Origin: Spirochaetota bacterium
Lineage (GTDB): Bacteria > Spirochaetota > Spirochaetia > Treponematales > Rectinemataceae
DNA length: 64,000 bases
Direction: 5' to 3'
Assembly: GCA_029265255.1 (NCBI GenBank)
Contig: JAJUJQ010000001.1
Location: 496,001 to 560,000, forward strand
Shown piece by piece: positions 17,901 through 24,784 of this stretch. Position numbers and translations under genes: made by a program. Within the stretch, counting starts at the first letter, position 1, and the number at the start of each line of letters is the position of its first letter. The notes below the pieces were generated by a model. The model was not told the origin of the DNA, did no database searches, and saw only the letters and a list, made by a program, of their open reading frames with translations.

Positions 17901-18168
17901 TTTCTCTATTGACATCGGTAAAGAACAGAACAGGCTTGCCGGGCATCCAGGTCATCACCGCAGGTTCAGCGGCGCAGAAACCAAAGCAACCGACACGTCG
18001 GACAAGGACCTTTTGTGTGGATGATTTTTCATTGAATATTTTGAAGACTTCGTCCGCGCCCGAACCAATACCGCACGTTCCCATGCCGACCGAAATCCAA
18101 GGGGTCGACCCATGAATATGGTCCATGCCTTCACGAGCGAGGAATCCGAGATCAATGGTGGTCGTCAT
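14971..18168 (-). CDS. NuoF/HndC-like flavoprotein fused to a GltD/NfnB-like oxidoreductase
   Basis: A 1065-residue fusion joining two electron-transfer modules. Residues 1-100 are a thioredoxin-like [2Fe-2S] domain (Cys32, Cys61, Cys65). About 130-560 form the NuoF/HydB core: FMN motif GRGGAGFPTW near 197, NADEGDPGAY, GAGAFVCGEETAL, an SLBB segment (CGGPSGGCVPAS) and the [4Fe-4S] site SCGKCTPCREG near 487. About 563-670 is a GltD-type Fe-S domain (CESSCPLHMNIPGY, then ICHFHCRMRC). The FAD motif VAIIGAGPAGLTAAFYL is near 673, a second nucleotide motif VVVIGGGNSAIDAA with VVYRRS near 806, and YAIGDA near the end. Standard HndC/HydB stops after the Fe-S domain. The start at 18168 has GGGAGG upstream and overlaps the NuoE-like stop. 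One protein could thus hold an NADH site and an NADPH-type site (inference). Confidence 0.93.
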   Translation of the reverse strand: MTTTIDLGFLAREGMDHIHGSTPWISVGMGTCGIGSGADEVFKIFNEKSSTQKVLVRRVGCFGFCAAEPAVMTWMPGKPVLFFTDVNREKALKIIGGMKDAAGYDRIARIAEARIEEWDFRTSKIEFGRGYTQLPLWKELSFFSGQEKIVLRDAGMIDPEDITEYIAVGGYSALVRALTALPPEAIIEEVRKSGLRGRGGAGFPTWKKWSIMRQSLIDNPGEGYIICNADEGDPGAYMNRNEIESDPHMLLEGMILGAYAMGASHGVVYVRAEYPLAVERLRKAIADARAHGLLGRNILGSKFSFDIDIVTGAGAFVCGEETALIASIEGNAGRPKPRPPFPAQRGLYGRPTSINNVETWCNIPVIIARGGEWFAGIGTPTSTGTKVFSFVGKVRNTGLVELPLGSSLESVIYGICGGMGPKKKIKAVQCGGPSGGCVPASLFKTPIDYEHLAELGAIMGSGGMVVMDQDNCMVDVARYFTGFVVGESCGKCTPCREGTSQMLHILQNVSRGEAHEEDLDTLEALALAVKDSSLCGLGQTSANPVLTTLKYFRDEYIQHIKGKRCPAGVCEDLYLALCESSCPLHMNIPGYLQLLKENRIEDAFELTLRENPLPGTIGRICHFHCRMRCRRDMLDEPVSQGEIHRYLADTMYKMGREKQIYTRLLKEKAPSTGKRVAIIGAGPAGLTAAFYLVRLGHEVTVYEASDEPGGVLRWGIPAYRLPKDVLRKEVALIERLGVRFVYNTRISAAEQWTRLADSNDALILAAGASQELELGIPGEDAHGVHKACEFLGTIARGKKIRTGGEVVVIGGGNSAIDAARSALRLGATVTVVYRRSKIDMPANEEELKGALEEGINLICMASPVEITTTVRPDGTKAVSGVRIQHMKAGPVDSTGRPTPVPTDKVEDLPCSTVIVAIGEKVEIPGIEALGVERLKNGRVKADPFSLVTSNPKVYAIGDAVLGPATAAEAMGQAKTVVESLDLALTGKKRFAMLFRRFDYRMEIPLKITKEKMTRASMLPVNARRFNFMEINLGYTGEQARIEAERCLRCDVRERRREPIGTSAEE

Positions 18169-18680
18169 GCCTGGCCTCCCTTCTTGAGCTTTTCGAGGAT
18201 GGAAACAAGCTTGCCGACTGTCATCCGTGACATGACCTTGCCGTCGATCATAATGACCGGCGCAAGCGCACACTGCCCGAAGCAGGCGACTGTGCGAATG
18301 GTCGCGAAACTGTCAGGACTAGTGACGGCATTCTCTTCCTCTTCCTTGAATTCCTTGATTCCCAGCCGGAACAGCGCTTCGTTAAGCAGTGAGAGTGAGC
18401 CTCGGGTATGGCATGCGGTTCCACGGCACACCACAATGACGTGGGAGCCTTGAGGCTTAAGACTGAAGAAGGAATAAAAGGTGGCTACGGAGTAGACCTG
18501 CGAGAGGGGTACACCGAGTTTTTCCGAAATACTCCTGAGCGTTGTTTCGGAAAGATACTTATGTGGATCCTGCTGCTGTGCCTGTTCCAGGACGCTGAGC
18601 AGGGCACCCGGTTTGTTTTTGTATTCTTCGACGAGCCCGTCGATACCGGATGTCTTTGGTGTCTGTGCGATTCTTGGCAT
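18165..18680 (-). CDS. hndA: NuoE/HndA-like 2Fe-2S subunit of the hydrogenase complex
   Basis: A 171-residue thioredoxin-like [2Fe-2S] subunit (24-kDa NuoE family). The N-terminal helical part carries YSVATFYSFFSL; the cluster is bound by VCRGTACHTRG and VACFGQCALAPV, giving the expected four Cys. Length is normal. It is the first gene of the three-gene hydrogenase operon, with AAGGAGG before the ATG, and overlaps the fusion gene by 4 bases. In Hnd/Hyd complexes this subunit takes electrons to or from the NuoF-like flavoprotein. Confidence 0.93.
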   Translation of the reverse strand: MPRIAQTPKTSGIDGLVEEYKNKPGALLSVLEQAQQQDPHKYLSETTLRSISEKLGVPLSQVYSVATFYSFFSLKPQGSHVIVVCRGTACHTRGSLSLLNEALFRLGIKEFKEEEENAVTSPDSFATIRTVACFGQCALAPVIMIDGKVMSRMTVGKLVSILEKLKKGGQA

Positions 18681-18746
18681 AGCGCCTCCTTGCCAGAATG
18701 CTTGCCACCGATGAGTGCGTGACGAATGATGAGGTGGCTATCAATC

Positions 18747-18774
18747 ATTTTCGCACGTTTTCTTTCATTGTCAA
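18747..18774 (-). promoter_or_regulatory. Promoter of the hydrogenase operon
   Basis: On the minus strand consensus TTGACA (18769-18774), 16-base spacer and GAAAAT (18747-18752), which is 67 bases before the NuoE-like start. The surrounding sequence (about 18770-18900) is much richer in A+T than the rest of the window. Confidence 0.45.
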
Positions 18775-18841
18775 GAAAAAAATATCTATAAAATGAAAAT
18801 TTTTTAAGAATTTTTCCATGCTCGAAAAATCAGTGATTATA

Positions 18842-18859
18842 TAGATAATTATTTATCTA
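18842..18859. promoter_or_regulatory. 18-bp perfect palindrome, possible operator
   Basis: TAGATAA / TTATCTA arms around a TTAT centre, in the AT-rich divergent region between the hydrogenase operon and the nucleotidyltransferase gene. It resembles Fur/PerR-family operators in character (GATAAT...TTATC), but no regulator gene is nearby and the match is not exact. Confidence 0.35.
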
Positions 18860-18899
18860 AATAAAAATCTGAAAATATCGGAAAAATGATTTCATTCCA

Positions 18900-18928
18900 T
18901 TGCATCCTGTTCGATTTTATTGAATACT
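18900..18928 (+). promoter_or_regulatory. Promoter of the nucleotidyltransferase gene, leaderless geometry
   Basis: TTGCAT (18900-18905), 17-base spacer, AATACT (18923-18928), then six bases to the ATG at 18935. It favours that ATG over the upstream TTG at 18920, which lies inside the promoter spacer. Confidence 0.5.
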
Positions 18929-18934
18929 TTTGCC

Positions 18935-19870
18935 ATGATCGCTCCGGGAAAAAGCGAACAAAACCAACCCTGTTCCAGGCCGCAATGGCCTTCCCGATTT
19001 TCTCAATCAACTGTTGACACGGTGGCGCGGAAGCTGAAGCGCGTATTCGACCAGAATGCGAGCACAGGCTATTTCTCCTGTGAGGAAATAAAGGAATATT
19101 CATTCTATGAACGTATGCTGATAGAAGGACTCGAAGGAATCGACAGGAAAATAGCGAATGGCTCGATCAGGCCTGCGCAGCTTGCGGATTATCCTCGAAA
19201 TATCCACGCGTTTGAAGGGAAAGTACGAGCATGTATCTATATCGGATCCTTCGATCCCTTTCAGCTGACTCATTTGACCATTGCGGTCAGGTTTCTCGCC
19301 TCCGCGCTGAGCGCGAGCGATTTTGTCGTAGTGGTGCCGGAAGGTTCACCTGACCCAGCCAAGCCGTTGAAAACAGATTATGCATTTCGGCTCGCCATCG
19401 CCAAAATGCAGATCGAGAGCATTTTCGATCCATTCATCAAGGTCATCGACCTCGGTCGGCAGGCAGATACGATCGAGATTGTCCGGAGGTTCATTGGCAT
19501 GCATTCAGGGCTCAAGCTCGAGCTCACGCACCTCATAGGATCCGATACCCTCCCGGTAGCCGCAAAGTTCATTGCCGAAGACATGCGAATATGGAAGAAA
19601 GAAGCGCAGGAATCTGGTGTGGACTGGCTTCATTGCGTCCATGTCGTCAATCGGGGAGACGAGATCAATTGGGATTCGTACCAGAAGGTATTCATGACGC
19701 ACGATGCGCGTATGGTCTTCGACCCTGGTATCATTCCCGCGCCATCCAGTACCGATTTCAGAACACGGCAGGCATTTACCATTGTGCTGCCGACTCCCGC
19801 AATCCGCGAAAAAATGGAGATTATCTTTCGATATCGCATGCATCGCAGCTGGCTCTCTGAAGAGGATTGA
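18935..19870 (+). CDS. NadD/cytidylyltransferase-like nucleotidyltransferase
   Basis: A 311-residue protein with a nucleotidyltransferase core starting at about residue 100 (IYIGSFDPFQLTHL) and continuing through VVVVPEG, a helical segment with TIEIVRRF, and LTHLIGSDTLP. In this family the first motif normally ends HxGH; here Gln110 and Thr112 replace the first His and the Gly, leaving His113. The last part has a PSSTDFRTRQA segment resembling the ISSTxIR motif. About 95 N-terminal residues have no recognisable domain. Related enzymes adenylylate nicotinate mononucleotide or make CDP-linked precursors; with the altered motif neither should be assumed. The start is chosen for the promoter spacing. 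Confidence 0.6.
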   Translation: MIAPGKSEQNQPCSRPQWPSRFSQSTVDTVARKLKRVFDQNASTGYFSCEEIKEYSFYERMLIEGLEGIDRKIANGSIRPAQLADYPRNIHAFEGKVRACIYIGSFDPFQLTHLTIAVRFLASALSASDFVVVVPEGSPDPAKPLKTDYAFRLAIAKMQIESIFDPFIKVIDLGRQADTIEIVRRFIGMHSGLKLELTHLIGSDTLPVAAKFIAEDMRIWKKEAQESGVDWLHCVHVVNRGDEINWDSYQKVFMTHDARMVFDPGIIPAPSSTDFRTRQAFTIVLPTPAIREKMEIIFRYRMHRSWLSEED

Positions 19871-19915
19871 GCACGTTCTCCCTCTGATACTCTTTCTCTC
19901 ATACATTGAATAGTG

Positions 19916-19921
19916 TATAAA
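19916..19921 (+). promoter_or_regulatory. Putative -10 box of adk
   Basis: TATAAA ends seven bases before the adk ATG and there is no Shine-Dalgarno sequence. No convincing -35 is visible at the expected distance, so this is weaker than the other leaderless candidates. Confidence 0.3.
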
Positions 19922-19928
19922 TCTCTCC

Positions 19929-20585
19929 ATGAGCGACTATTCTCTCAGACTGGTGTTTCTGGGGCCGCCGGGTGCCGGCAAGGGCACGATTTCAAAAATG
20001 GCCGCGGAAAGACTGGGCATTCCGCATATCAGCACCGGTGATATGTTCCGCAGCGCCGTCAAGGAAGGATCTGAACTGGGAGTGCAGGTGCAATCGATCC
20101 TGGCAAGAGGGGGACTTGTGCCTGATGATTTGACCATCGCGCTGGTACGAGAGCGACTTTCGAAATCGGATGCGTCCTCAGGCTATATCCTCGACGGCTT
20201 TCCGCGGACTACCGGGCAGGCAGAAGCCCTTGCTTCATTCGCCTCCCTGGACGCAGCGGTTAATTTCGCGGTGCCGGATGAGCTCATCGTGTTCCGTCTT
20301 ACCGGCCGACGAATCTGCACGCATTGCGGAGCCATCTATCATGTTGTGAACAAGCCGCCTGCAAAAGAAGGTGTCTGCGATCAGTGCGGAGGGGTTCTCC
20401 GTACCCGCGACGATGACAGGGAGGAGACGGTGAAGGCCAGGCTCGCTGCCTACCATGAAGAGACCGAGCCTCTCATTCAGTGGTACGCAGCTCGAAGCCT
20501 GCTCATCGATGTCGACGGCAGCGCAGACGCTGAAACAGTCTATCGACTGTTCCTCGATGCCATCCGGAGCATTTTGAAACACTGA
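19929..20585 (+). CDS. adk: Adenylate kinase
   Basis: A 218-residue cytosolic enzyme converting AMP + ATP to 2 ADP. The P-loop is GPPGAGKGT, AMP-binding elements are STGDMFR and LDGFPRTTGQA, and the lid is the long, zinc-binding form with CTHCGAIYH and CDQCGGVL (four Cys) followed by DDREETVKARL. Full length. The next gene starts on the base directly after the stop codon, so the two are probably co-transcribed. Confidence 0.97.
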   Translation: MSDYSLRLVFLGPPGAGKGTISKMAAERLGIPHISTGDMFRSAVKEGSELGVQVQSILARGGLVPDDLTIALVRERLSKSDASSGYILDGFPRTTGQAEALASFASLDAAVNFAVPDELIVFRLTGRRICTHCGAIYHVVNKPPAKEGVCDQCGGVLRTRDDDREETVKARLAAYHEETEPLIQWYAARSLLIDVDGSADAETVYRLFLDAIRSILKH

Positions 20586-22076
20586 ATGGAACGCTGGAAA
20601 TCGCACTCCATCCGTTTTTTCAGGATACTGGTATCCTGTCTGGTATTTTTAGCCAGTGTACCGATTGAGGCGTCAGCGCAAGAGAAGGATGCTTCTTCCG
20701 AACCTTCTCAGGTGACGCTGCCAGCGCCAGGCGTTCTGGAACCTGCAATCGGTCCCGGTCGATGGAGCGGCAGGTTGTCCCTGCAGCCCCTTCAGGGAGA
20801 AGCCGCGTCTTTCAGCTCGGAATTTGAAATCCGCATACTCGAACGTGATCGAGGGCTGTTGGTCGATATTCCTTCCCAGTCGATGTTTGGGTATCCTATC
20901 GACTCTTGGTCTATCGCGCAGAACAGACTGAGTTTCGTGCTTGATGCGACAGGCCCTGAGGAAGAGTTATCCTTTTTGGGTACCTGGTCAGCGAGCTTCA
21001 AACCTCAGGGGAGCAATGTCACAGGCGGCGTTGTCGGTACAGTACGCGGCCGCACTTGGAAAGGCTCTTTCTATCTTCAACGACTGCCCAGCCCAACACC
21101 CGCGTGGGAACGTTCGGTCGAGATTCCTGTCGAAGGAGGCAGCCTTCCCGCATCGCTGGTGCTTCCCGCTGGAATAACCGCGCTGGATGGTGCTGCGGGC
21201 GGCGAATTGCCGTTTGTTTCGCTCGTTATTCTGGTAGCTGGCGCGGGCAAGACAGACAGAAATGGCAACAATCCCGACGTCCCTGGCAAAACCGATACGC
21301 TCATGCAGCTTGCTGAAATGCTTCGCGAACGAGGAGTTGCGACACTCCGTTTTGATCGCCGCGGCACTGGGGAAGCGTATCGCATGGAGGCTCCAGGTTC
21401 GAGTATCCGCTTCGACCTCCATGTGAAGGATTTGATTGCCGTCATCCAAAGCGCGCTTTCGCTGCCGAGGGAAGGCCGTCTGATTCTTGCCGGGATGAAT
21501 GAAGGGGCATGGATGGCAGCAGCTGCGCTCAATCGTGCGCGCGAGCTATCAGCGCGAATTGATGGGTTGGTCGCGCTCGACGCGTCAGGATTGAGCCCCA
21601 TGAAAGCCCTGGAAGCCTCGCTCTCGGATGCTCATGAATCGCTTAAAGCTGAAGCCCTGAGGATTGCGGCTTATCTCGTGGAACACAACGAGTTTCCGCC
21701 GATTCCGGAAGAGCTCTCTGATTTCTTTGTTCCTTCAAGGAAGGAATGGCTCGCTTCGTGGCTAGCGCTCGATCCGGTCCGGGAATTTAGAATGCTGAAG
21801 CTGCCTGTGCTCTTCGTAAGAGGGAAGGAAGACCTGCAAGTGTCTCCTGAAGCGTTCGGCTTGTTGCGTGCCGCTCGTCCGAACTCCGCAGCCAAGGTTA
21901 TTCCCGACATGAATTACGTGCTCAAAGAAGTCCATGGCGAAGAAGAGAACTATGCGGCGTTCACCAACCCGGCGTTTCCTATTCCCACAGCTTTGGCTGA
22001 TCTGATCGCCGCCTTCGCGAAAGCGCAGCCAGCTCCAGCCGGCGCGCTCGATTGGGATGTCCGAGAGCAGCGTTAG
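20586..22076 (+). CDS. Exported alpha/beta-hydrolase-fold protein with altered nucleophile
   Basis: A 496-residue protein with an N-terminal signal peptide (about residues 10-32), a beta-rich region (about 40-185) and an alpha/beta-hydrolase domain similar to dienelactone-hydrolase-like esterases. The oxyanion region is VILVAGAGKTDRNGNN and the strand TLRFDRRGTGEA is typical. The nucleophile elbow reads LAGMNEGAW: Asn305 stands where Ser or Cys is expected (codon AAT at 21498). Candidate triad partners remain (Asp in RGKEDLQ, His in KEVHGEEE). Either the enzyme is inactive or uses another mechanism. It follows adk with no gap and converges on the lipoprotein gene, the two stop codons overlapping. 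Confidence 0.75.
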   Translation: MERWKSHSIRFFRILVSCLVFLASVPIEASAQEKDASSEPSQVTLPAPGVLEPAIGPGRWSGRLSLQPLQGEAASFSSEFEIRILERDRGLLVDIPSQSMFGYPIDSWSIAQNRLSFVLDATGPEEELSFLGTWSASFKPQGSNVTGGVVGTVRGRTWKGSFYLQRLPSPTPAWERSVEIPVEGGSLPASLVLPAGITALDGAAGGELPFVSLVILVAGAGKTDRNGNNPDVPGKTDTLMQLAEMLRERGVATLRFDRRGTGEAYRMEAPGSSIRFDLHVKDLIAVIQSALSLPREGRLILAGMNEGAWMAAAALNRARELSARIDGLVALDASGLSPMKALEASLSDAHESLKAEALRIAAYLVEHNEFPPIPEELSDFFVPSRKEWLASWLALDPVREFRMLKLPVLFVRGKEDLQVSPEAFGLLRAARPNSAAKVIPDMNYVLKEVHGEEENYAAFTNPAFPIPTALADLIAAFAKAQPAPAGALDWDVREQR

Positions 22077-23092
22077 CGGATCGCGACGGTGGACGGCAAA
22101 GCACCCGACTTTTCCGCCATTGTCCTCAAAATATCGACGATTTCATGGGCATGTACCGGGAAAGGCTGGGTTTCGAATATGCTCCCTTTCAGCTCGATGC
22201 TGGCTTCAGGAGGTATTGGAAGCCCCATGGAAGAAATCTGAGCGGACAATACGACCCAGATCAGTCGCATAATCGGGCGAAATGCGCGCGCTGACTGTTC
22301 ATCTTTCATTCGAATATTGAATCGCGCCTGGTAGACAGCATCTGCGTTGCCGACTGAAGCGTTGACCTCATCACGCACGGCAATGAATCGAAGCCCATCG
22401 AAGGGGAGAGTGACCCCATCCAGAATGGGCAAATTCGAAATGAGCGCGGATTTCGCGTCGATATACAAATCAAAGCTCGCATTGGATGCAGATAAGCCGC
22501 TTTGTTCCGCCAGCGCGCGCGCACCAGCTCCAGATGAGCTTTTCTGGAATGGGAATGAACTGATATGCAGTTTTCCTCCTTCAGGATCTCGGACATAGAG
22601 CGGCGCACTCTTTGCCACAAAGCCGCCAGTTATTCTCTTCCACGAACTGTCTAACGCAAAAGAGATTGCGGTAGGGATGCGCGCAAAGTTGCCGGCGAGG
22701 GCAGCTTCGAAGAGGATGGATGTCTTGTCGTTCCAGGCAATGCCGATCGCCGCCACATGAGTTCTTGAGAGCATGCTATCGATCCTGGAACGATCGATCG
22801 GCTTTTTGGCCCCTACCTGCGGAGCGTCAGAATTCATCGCATTGATAAATCTGCGGATAGTGTCATCATCGAGGGAATCGACCAGATCCCGCAGGAATAA
22901 TCCGTCTGTCCGCAGCAGAACCTGAGGAGTCATTTCGAACGTATCGAACAAACCTCGTTCGGCGACCTCTCTTGGGATCGTCGTGCATGAAATGGCGCAT
23001 AGGGAAACAAGCGCGAAAAGAAGAAGAGTGCCAGCAGATCTGCCGTGATTCGAGAATCTTTTTCCAGCCAGCGAAAGCGCACGGGTGGTCAT
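22073..23092 (-). CDS. Lipoprotein of unknown function
   Basis: A 339-residue predicted lipoprotein: a hydrophobic signal (TLLLFALVSLCAISC) ends in a lenient spirochaete-type lipobox with Cys at about residue 35. The mature part shows no domain I can name; it has alternating short beta strands and helices (RLIWVVLSAQISSMGLPIPP near the end). The start at 23092 overlaps the upstream DUF6765 gene by 4 bases (ATGA); the frame runs on upstream but has no signal peptide there. The two genes are probably co-expressed and may act together at the envelope. Confidence 0.65.
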   Translation of the reverse strand: MTTRALSLAGKRFSNHGRSAGTLLLFALVSLCAISCTTIPREVAERGLFDTFEMTPQVLLRTDGLFLRDLVDSLDDDTIRRFINAMNSDAPQVGAKKPIDRSRIDSMLSRTHVAAIGIAWNDKTSILFEAALAGNFARIPTAISFALDSSWKRITGGFVAKSAPLYVRDPEGGKLHISSFPFQKSSSGAGARALAEQSGLSASNASFDLYIDAKSALISNLPILDGVTLPFDGLRFIAVRDEVNASVGNADAVYQARFNIRMKDEQSARAFRPIMRLIWVVLSAQISSMGLPIPPEASIELKGSIFETQPFPVHAHEIVDILRTMAEKSGALPSTVAIR

Positions 23093-24084
23093 GGGATAGG
23101 TATTCCTTTCTGTTGCATCAGGGATTCGAACTCGCGGCGATGCGCGCTGACCGCACTGTTCCACTGAGCCAGCCGGGATCCTTCCCAGGACGCGAAAGGA
23201 ATCCTTCCTCTCGTGATGGTTCCGAACCCAGCAGCGAGATCCCACCGGGCTGCACCGAAACCGTCTGCAGCAATGGCACGGAGTATCTCTGGAGTTCGGT
23301 ACTCCTCTGCATCGACTTCCCTGAGCCACAATCCAGGATCCCAGAGCGGTACATCCAAGTATATCACATAATCGCTGGCGATTGCGATCTGGTCATCTCT
23401 GTGAGCTCTTCTCCGCTGCCAGAGAGTTTCCAGAGGTTCCAAAACGAATGGCTCATCATCGAAGTGTCGTCTTTTTGATGTACAGAGAAAACGATAGATC
23501 ATCCTGGCCGCCTCTATAAAGCGAATCCGATTTGAGATTGTGGAATACTGCGCCTCGAGGCGCGGGTCCTCCCATTGCAGATCCGGAATGTCCGGATTCG
23601 TTCCAGCCTGAAGGTGCCCTGCGGCTGGGACTAGGGTGTTCGCGCCAATCTGATTGAAAGAGTCGATTGTCCCCGAGAAATTCTGATGCGCCCAGGAATC
23701 GGCATATGCGTGAAGCGCGATCCCTATGCGGAACAGATTCTGGCTCCGCAGCGCAGCGACAAGCAGAGATCGGACATTGGAGCTATCGGCGGTTACGGCC
23801 AGCGGATGCGCTGTTCGATCCCGCCTTCTATGCGCGGCTTCAGCCGGGTTGCCTGGAACGAAGTGGAAGGGCAGGTATGCCTTTCGGGCAATATCGGGGT
23901 CCCAGAACAGATAGTTCTGAGTAATTTCAGTTTTCAGGGATTGGGAACCATCATAGACATCCCATGCGAGCCGGCTTTCGTCAACCATTTGGCTGGAAAT
24001 TGCGATAACCTCAGCCTCTTCCGGCTGAAACCCGGCACTTCGTGCAAGATAATGCACAATATAATAATGGAATTCGCGGTTCAT
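23089..24084 (-). CDS. DUF6765-family protein
   Basis: A 331-residue protein that begins MNREFHYYIVHYLARSAGF and continues with PEEAEVIAISSQMVDES, the pattern of the DUF6765 family (function unknown to me). A central AYADSWAHQNFSG resembles a zinc-dependent phospholipase C-like or HD-like helical metal site with several His and Asp residues; that reading is inference. No signal peptide. The start at 24084 is supported by the family N-terminus and by a promoter whose -10 box ends seven bases upstream; an ATG at 24096 in the same frame is an alternative. Coupled to the lipoprotein gene downstream. Confidence 0.65.
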   Translation of the reverse strand: MNREFHYYIVHYLARSAGFQPEEAEVIAISSQMVDESRLAWDVYDGSQSLKTEITQNYLFWDPDIARKAYLPFHFVPGNPAEAAHRRRDRTAHPLAVTADSSNVRSLLVAALRSQNLFRIGIALHAYADSWAHQNFSGTIDSFNQIGANTLVPAAGHLQAGTNPDIPDLQWEDPRLEAQYSTISNRIRFIEAARMIYRFLCTSKRRHFDDEPFVLEPLETLWQRRRAHRDDQIAIASDYVIYLDVPLWDPGLWLREVDAEEYRTPEILRAIAADGFGAARWDLAAGFGTITRGRIPFASWEGSRLAQWNSAVSAHRREFESLMQQKGIPIP

Positions 24085-24091
24085 TGTCCGT

Positions 24092-24120
24092 ATCATGAAC
24101 GCCGGTTGACCTGTGTGCAA
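24092..24120 (-). promoter_or_regulatory. Possible leaderless promoter of the DUF6765 gene
   Basis: On the minus strand TTGCAC (24115-24120), 17-base spacer, CATGAT (24092-24097), seven bases before the ATG at 24084. Confidence 0.35.
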
Positions 24121-24123
24121 GTA

Positions 24124-24147
24124 CCGGCTCCATATGGATGGAGCTGG
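24124..24147. repeat. 10-bp hairpin between DUF6765 and ndk genes
   Basis: CCGGCTCCAT and ATGGAGCTGG form a 10-bp stem (one G-T pair) around ATGG. It lies just upstream of the DUF6765 promoter and has no T-run, so it looks more like an operator or a processed-RNA element than a terminator. Confidence 0.35.
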
Positions 24148-24251
24148 AAAGCAATGGTATTCTGACAGGTGCTGAGGCGACTGGTGGGTTCGCATCTCTC
24201 CGCGTCTTCGGCCAGGATCAGTCTCGAAATATTTGTTAAATGGAGGAAAAA

Positions 24252-24701
24252 ATGCCTGTTGAACGAACCTTTGCAATGCTTAAGCCTGGCGTGCTTTCGC
24301 GCCGCATCGCTGGAGAAATTATCTCGAGGATCGAGAGAAAAGGATTCGATATTGTCGCGCTCAAGCTGATGCGTATACCGCGAGCGATGGCGGAAACTCA
24401 CTACGCGGAACATCGCGAAAAACCATTTTTTGGCGAACTCGTCGATTACATTGTTTCCGGGCCGGTCATTGCCATGGTGCTTGAAGGGGAAAATGCCATC
24501 AAAATGCTCCGGATGCTGTGCGGTTCAACCCGCGCAGAGGAGGCTTGCCCTGGCACCATACGTGGTGACTATGCCATGCACACCAATACCAATATCATCC
24601 ACGCAAGTGATTCAGCAGAGTCGGCTGCGCGGGAGATTGCGCTTTTCTTCAGCCCGGAAGAGATTATGTCATGGCCGGATGGCAATCGCCCCTGGATTTG
24701 A
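24252..24701 (+). CDS. ndk: Nucleoside diphosphate kinase
   Basis: A 149-residue enzyme transferring the gamma phosphate between nucleoside di- and triphosphates. Family landmarks in order: RTFAMLKPGVL, HYAEHREKPFF, SGPVIAMVLEGENAI, CPGTIRGDYA and the active-site His in NIIHASDS. The start is the ATG at 24252: GGAGG lies 6 bases before it, while the in-frame ATG at 24240 overlaps that ribosome site. Full length. Confidence 0.97.
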   Translation: MPVERTFAMLKPGVLSRRIAGEIISRIERKGFDIVALKLMRIPRAMAETHYAEHREKPFFGELVDYIVSGPVIAMVLEGENAIKMLRMLCGSTRAEEACPGTIRGDYAMHTNTNIIHASDSAESAAREIALFFSPEEIMSWPDGNRPWI

Positions 24702-24731
24702 GGGACACTCGAAGAGATGATAAAGTCGGTG

Positions 24732-24749
24732 ATGGACGTGGCCGTCCAT
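24732..24749. repeat. 7-bp hairpin after ndk
   Basis: ATGGACG and CGTCCAT around a TGGC loop, 31 bases past the ndk stop. There is no T-run after it, so it is at best a weak terminator. Confidence 0.35.
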
Positions 24750-24784
24750 TATGTACACAACTGTCAGATTAAAAGGAGATAGGA

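Noticed and set aside
24240..24251. ATG at 24240 as the ndk start
   Set aside because: It is the ATGGAGG that contains the ribosome site of the real ATG at 24252.
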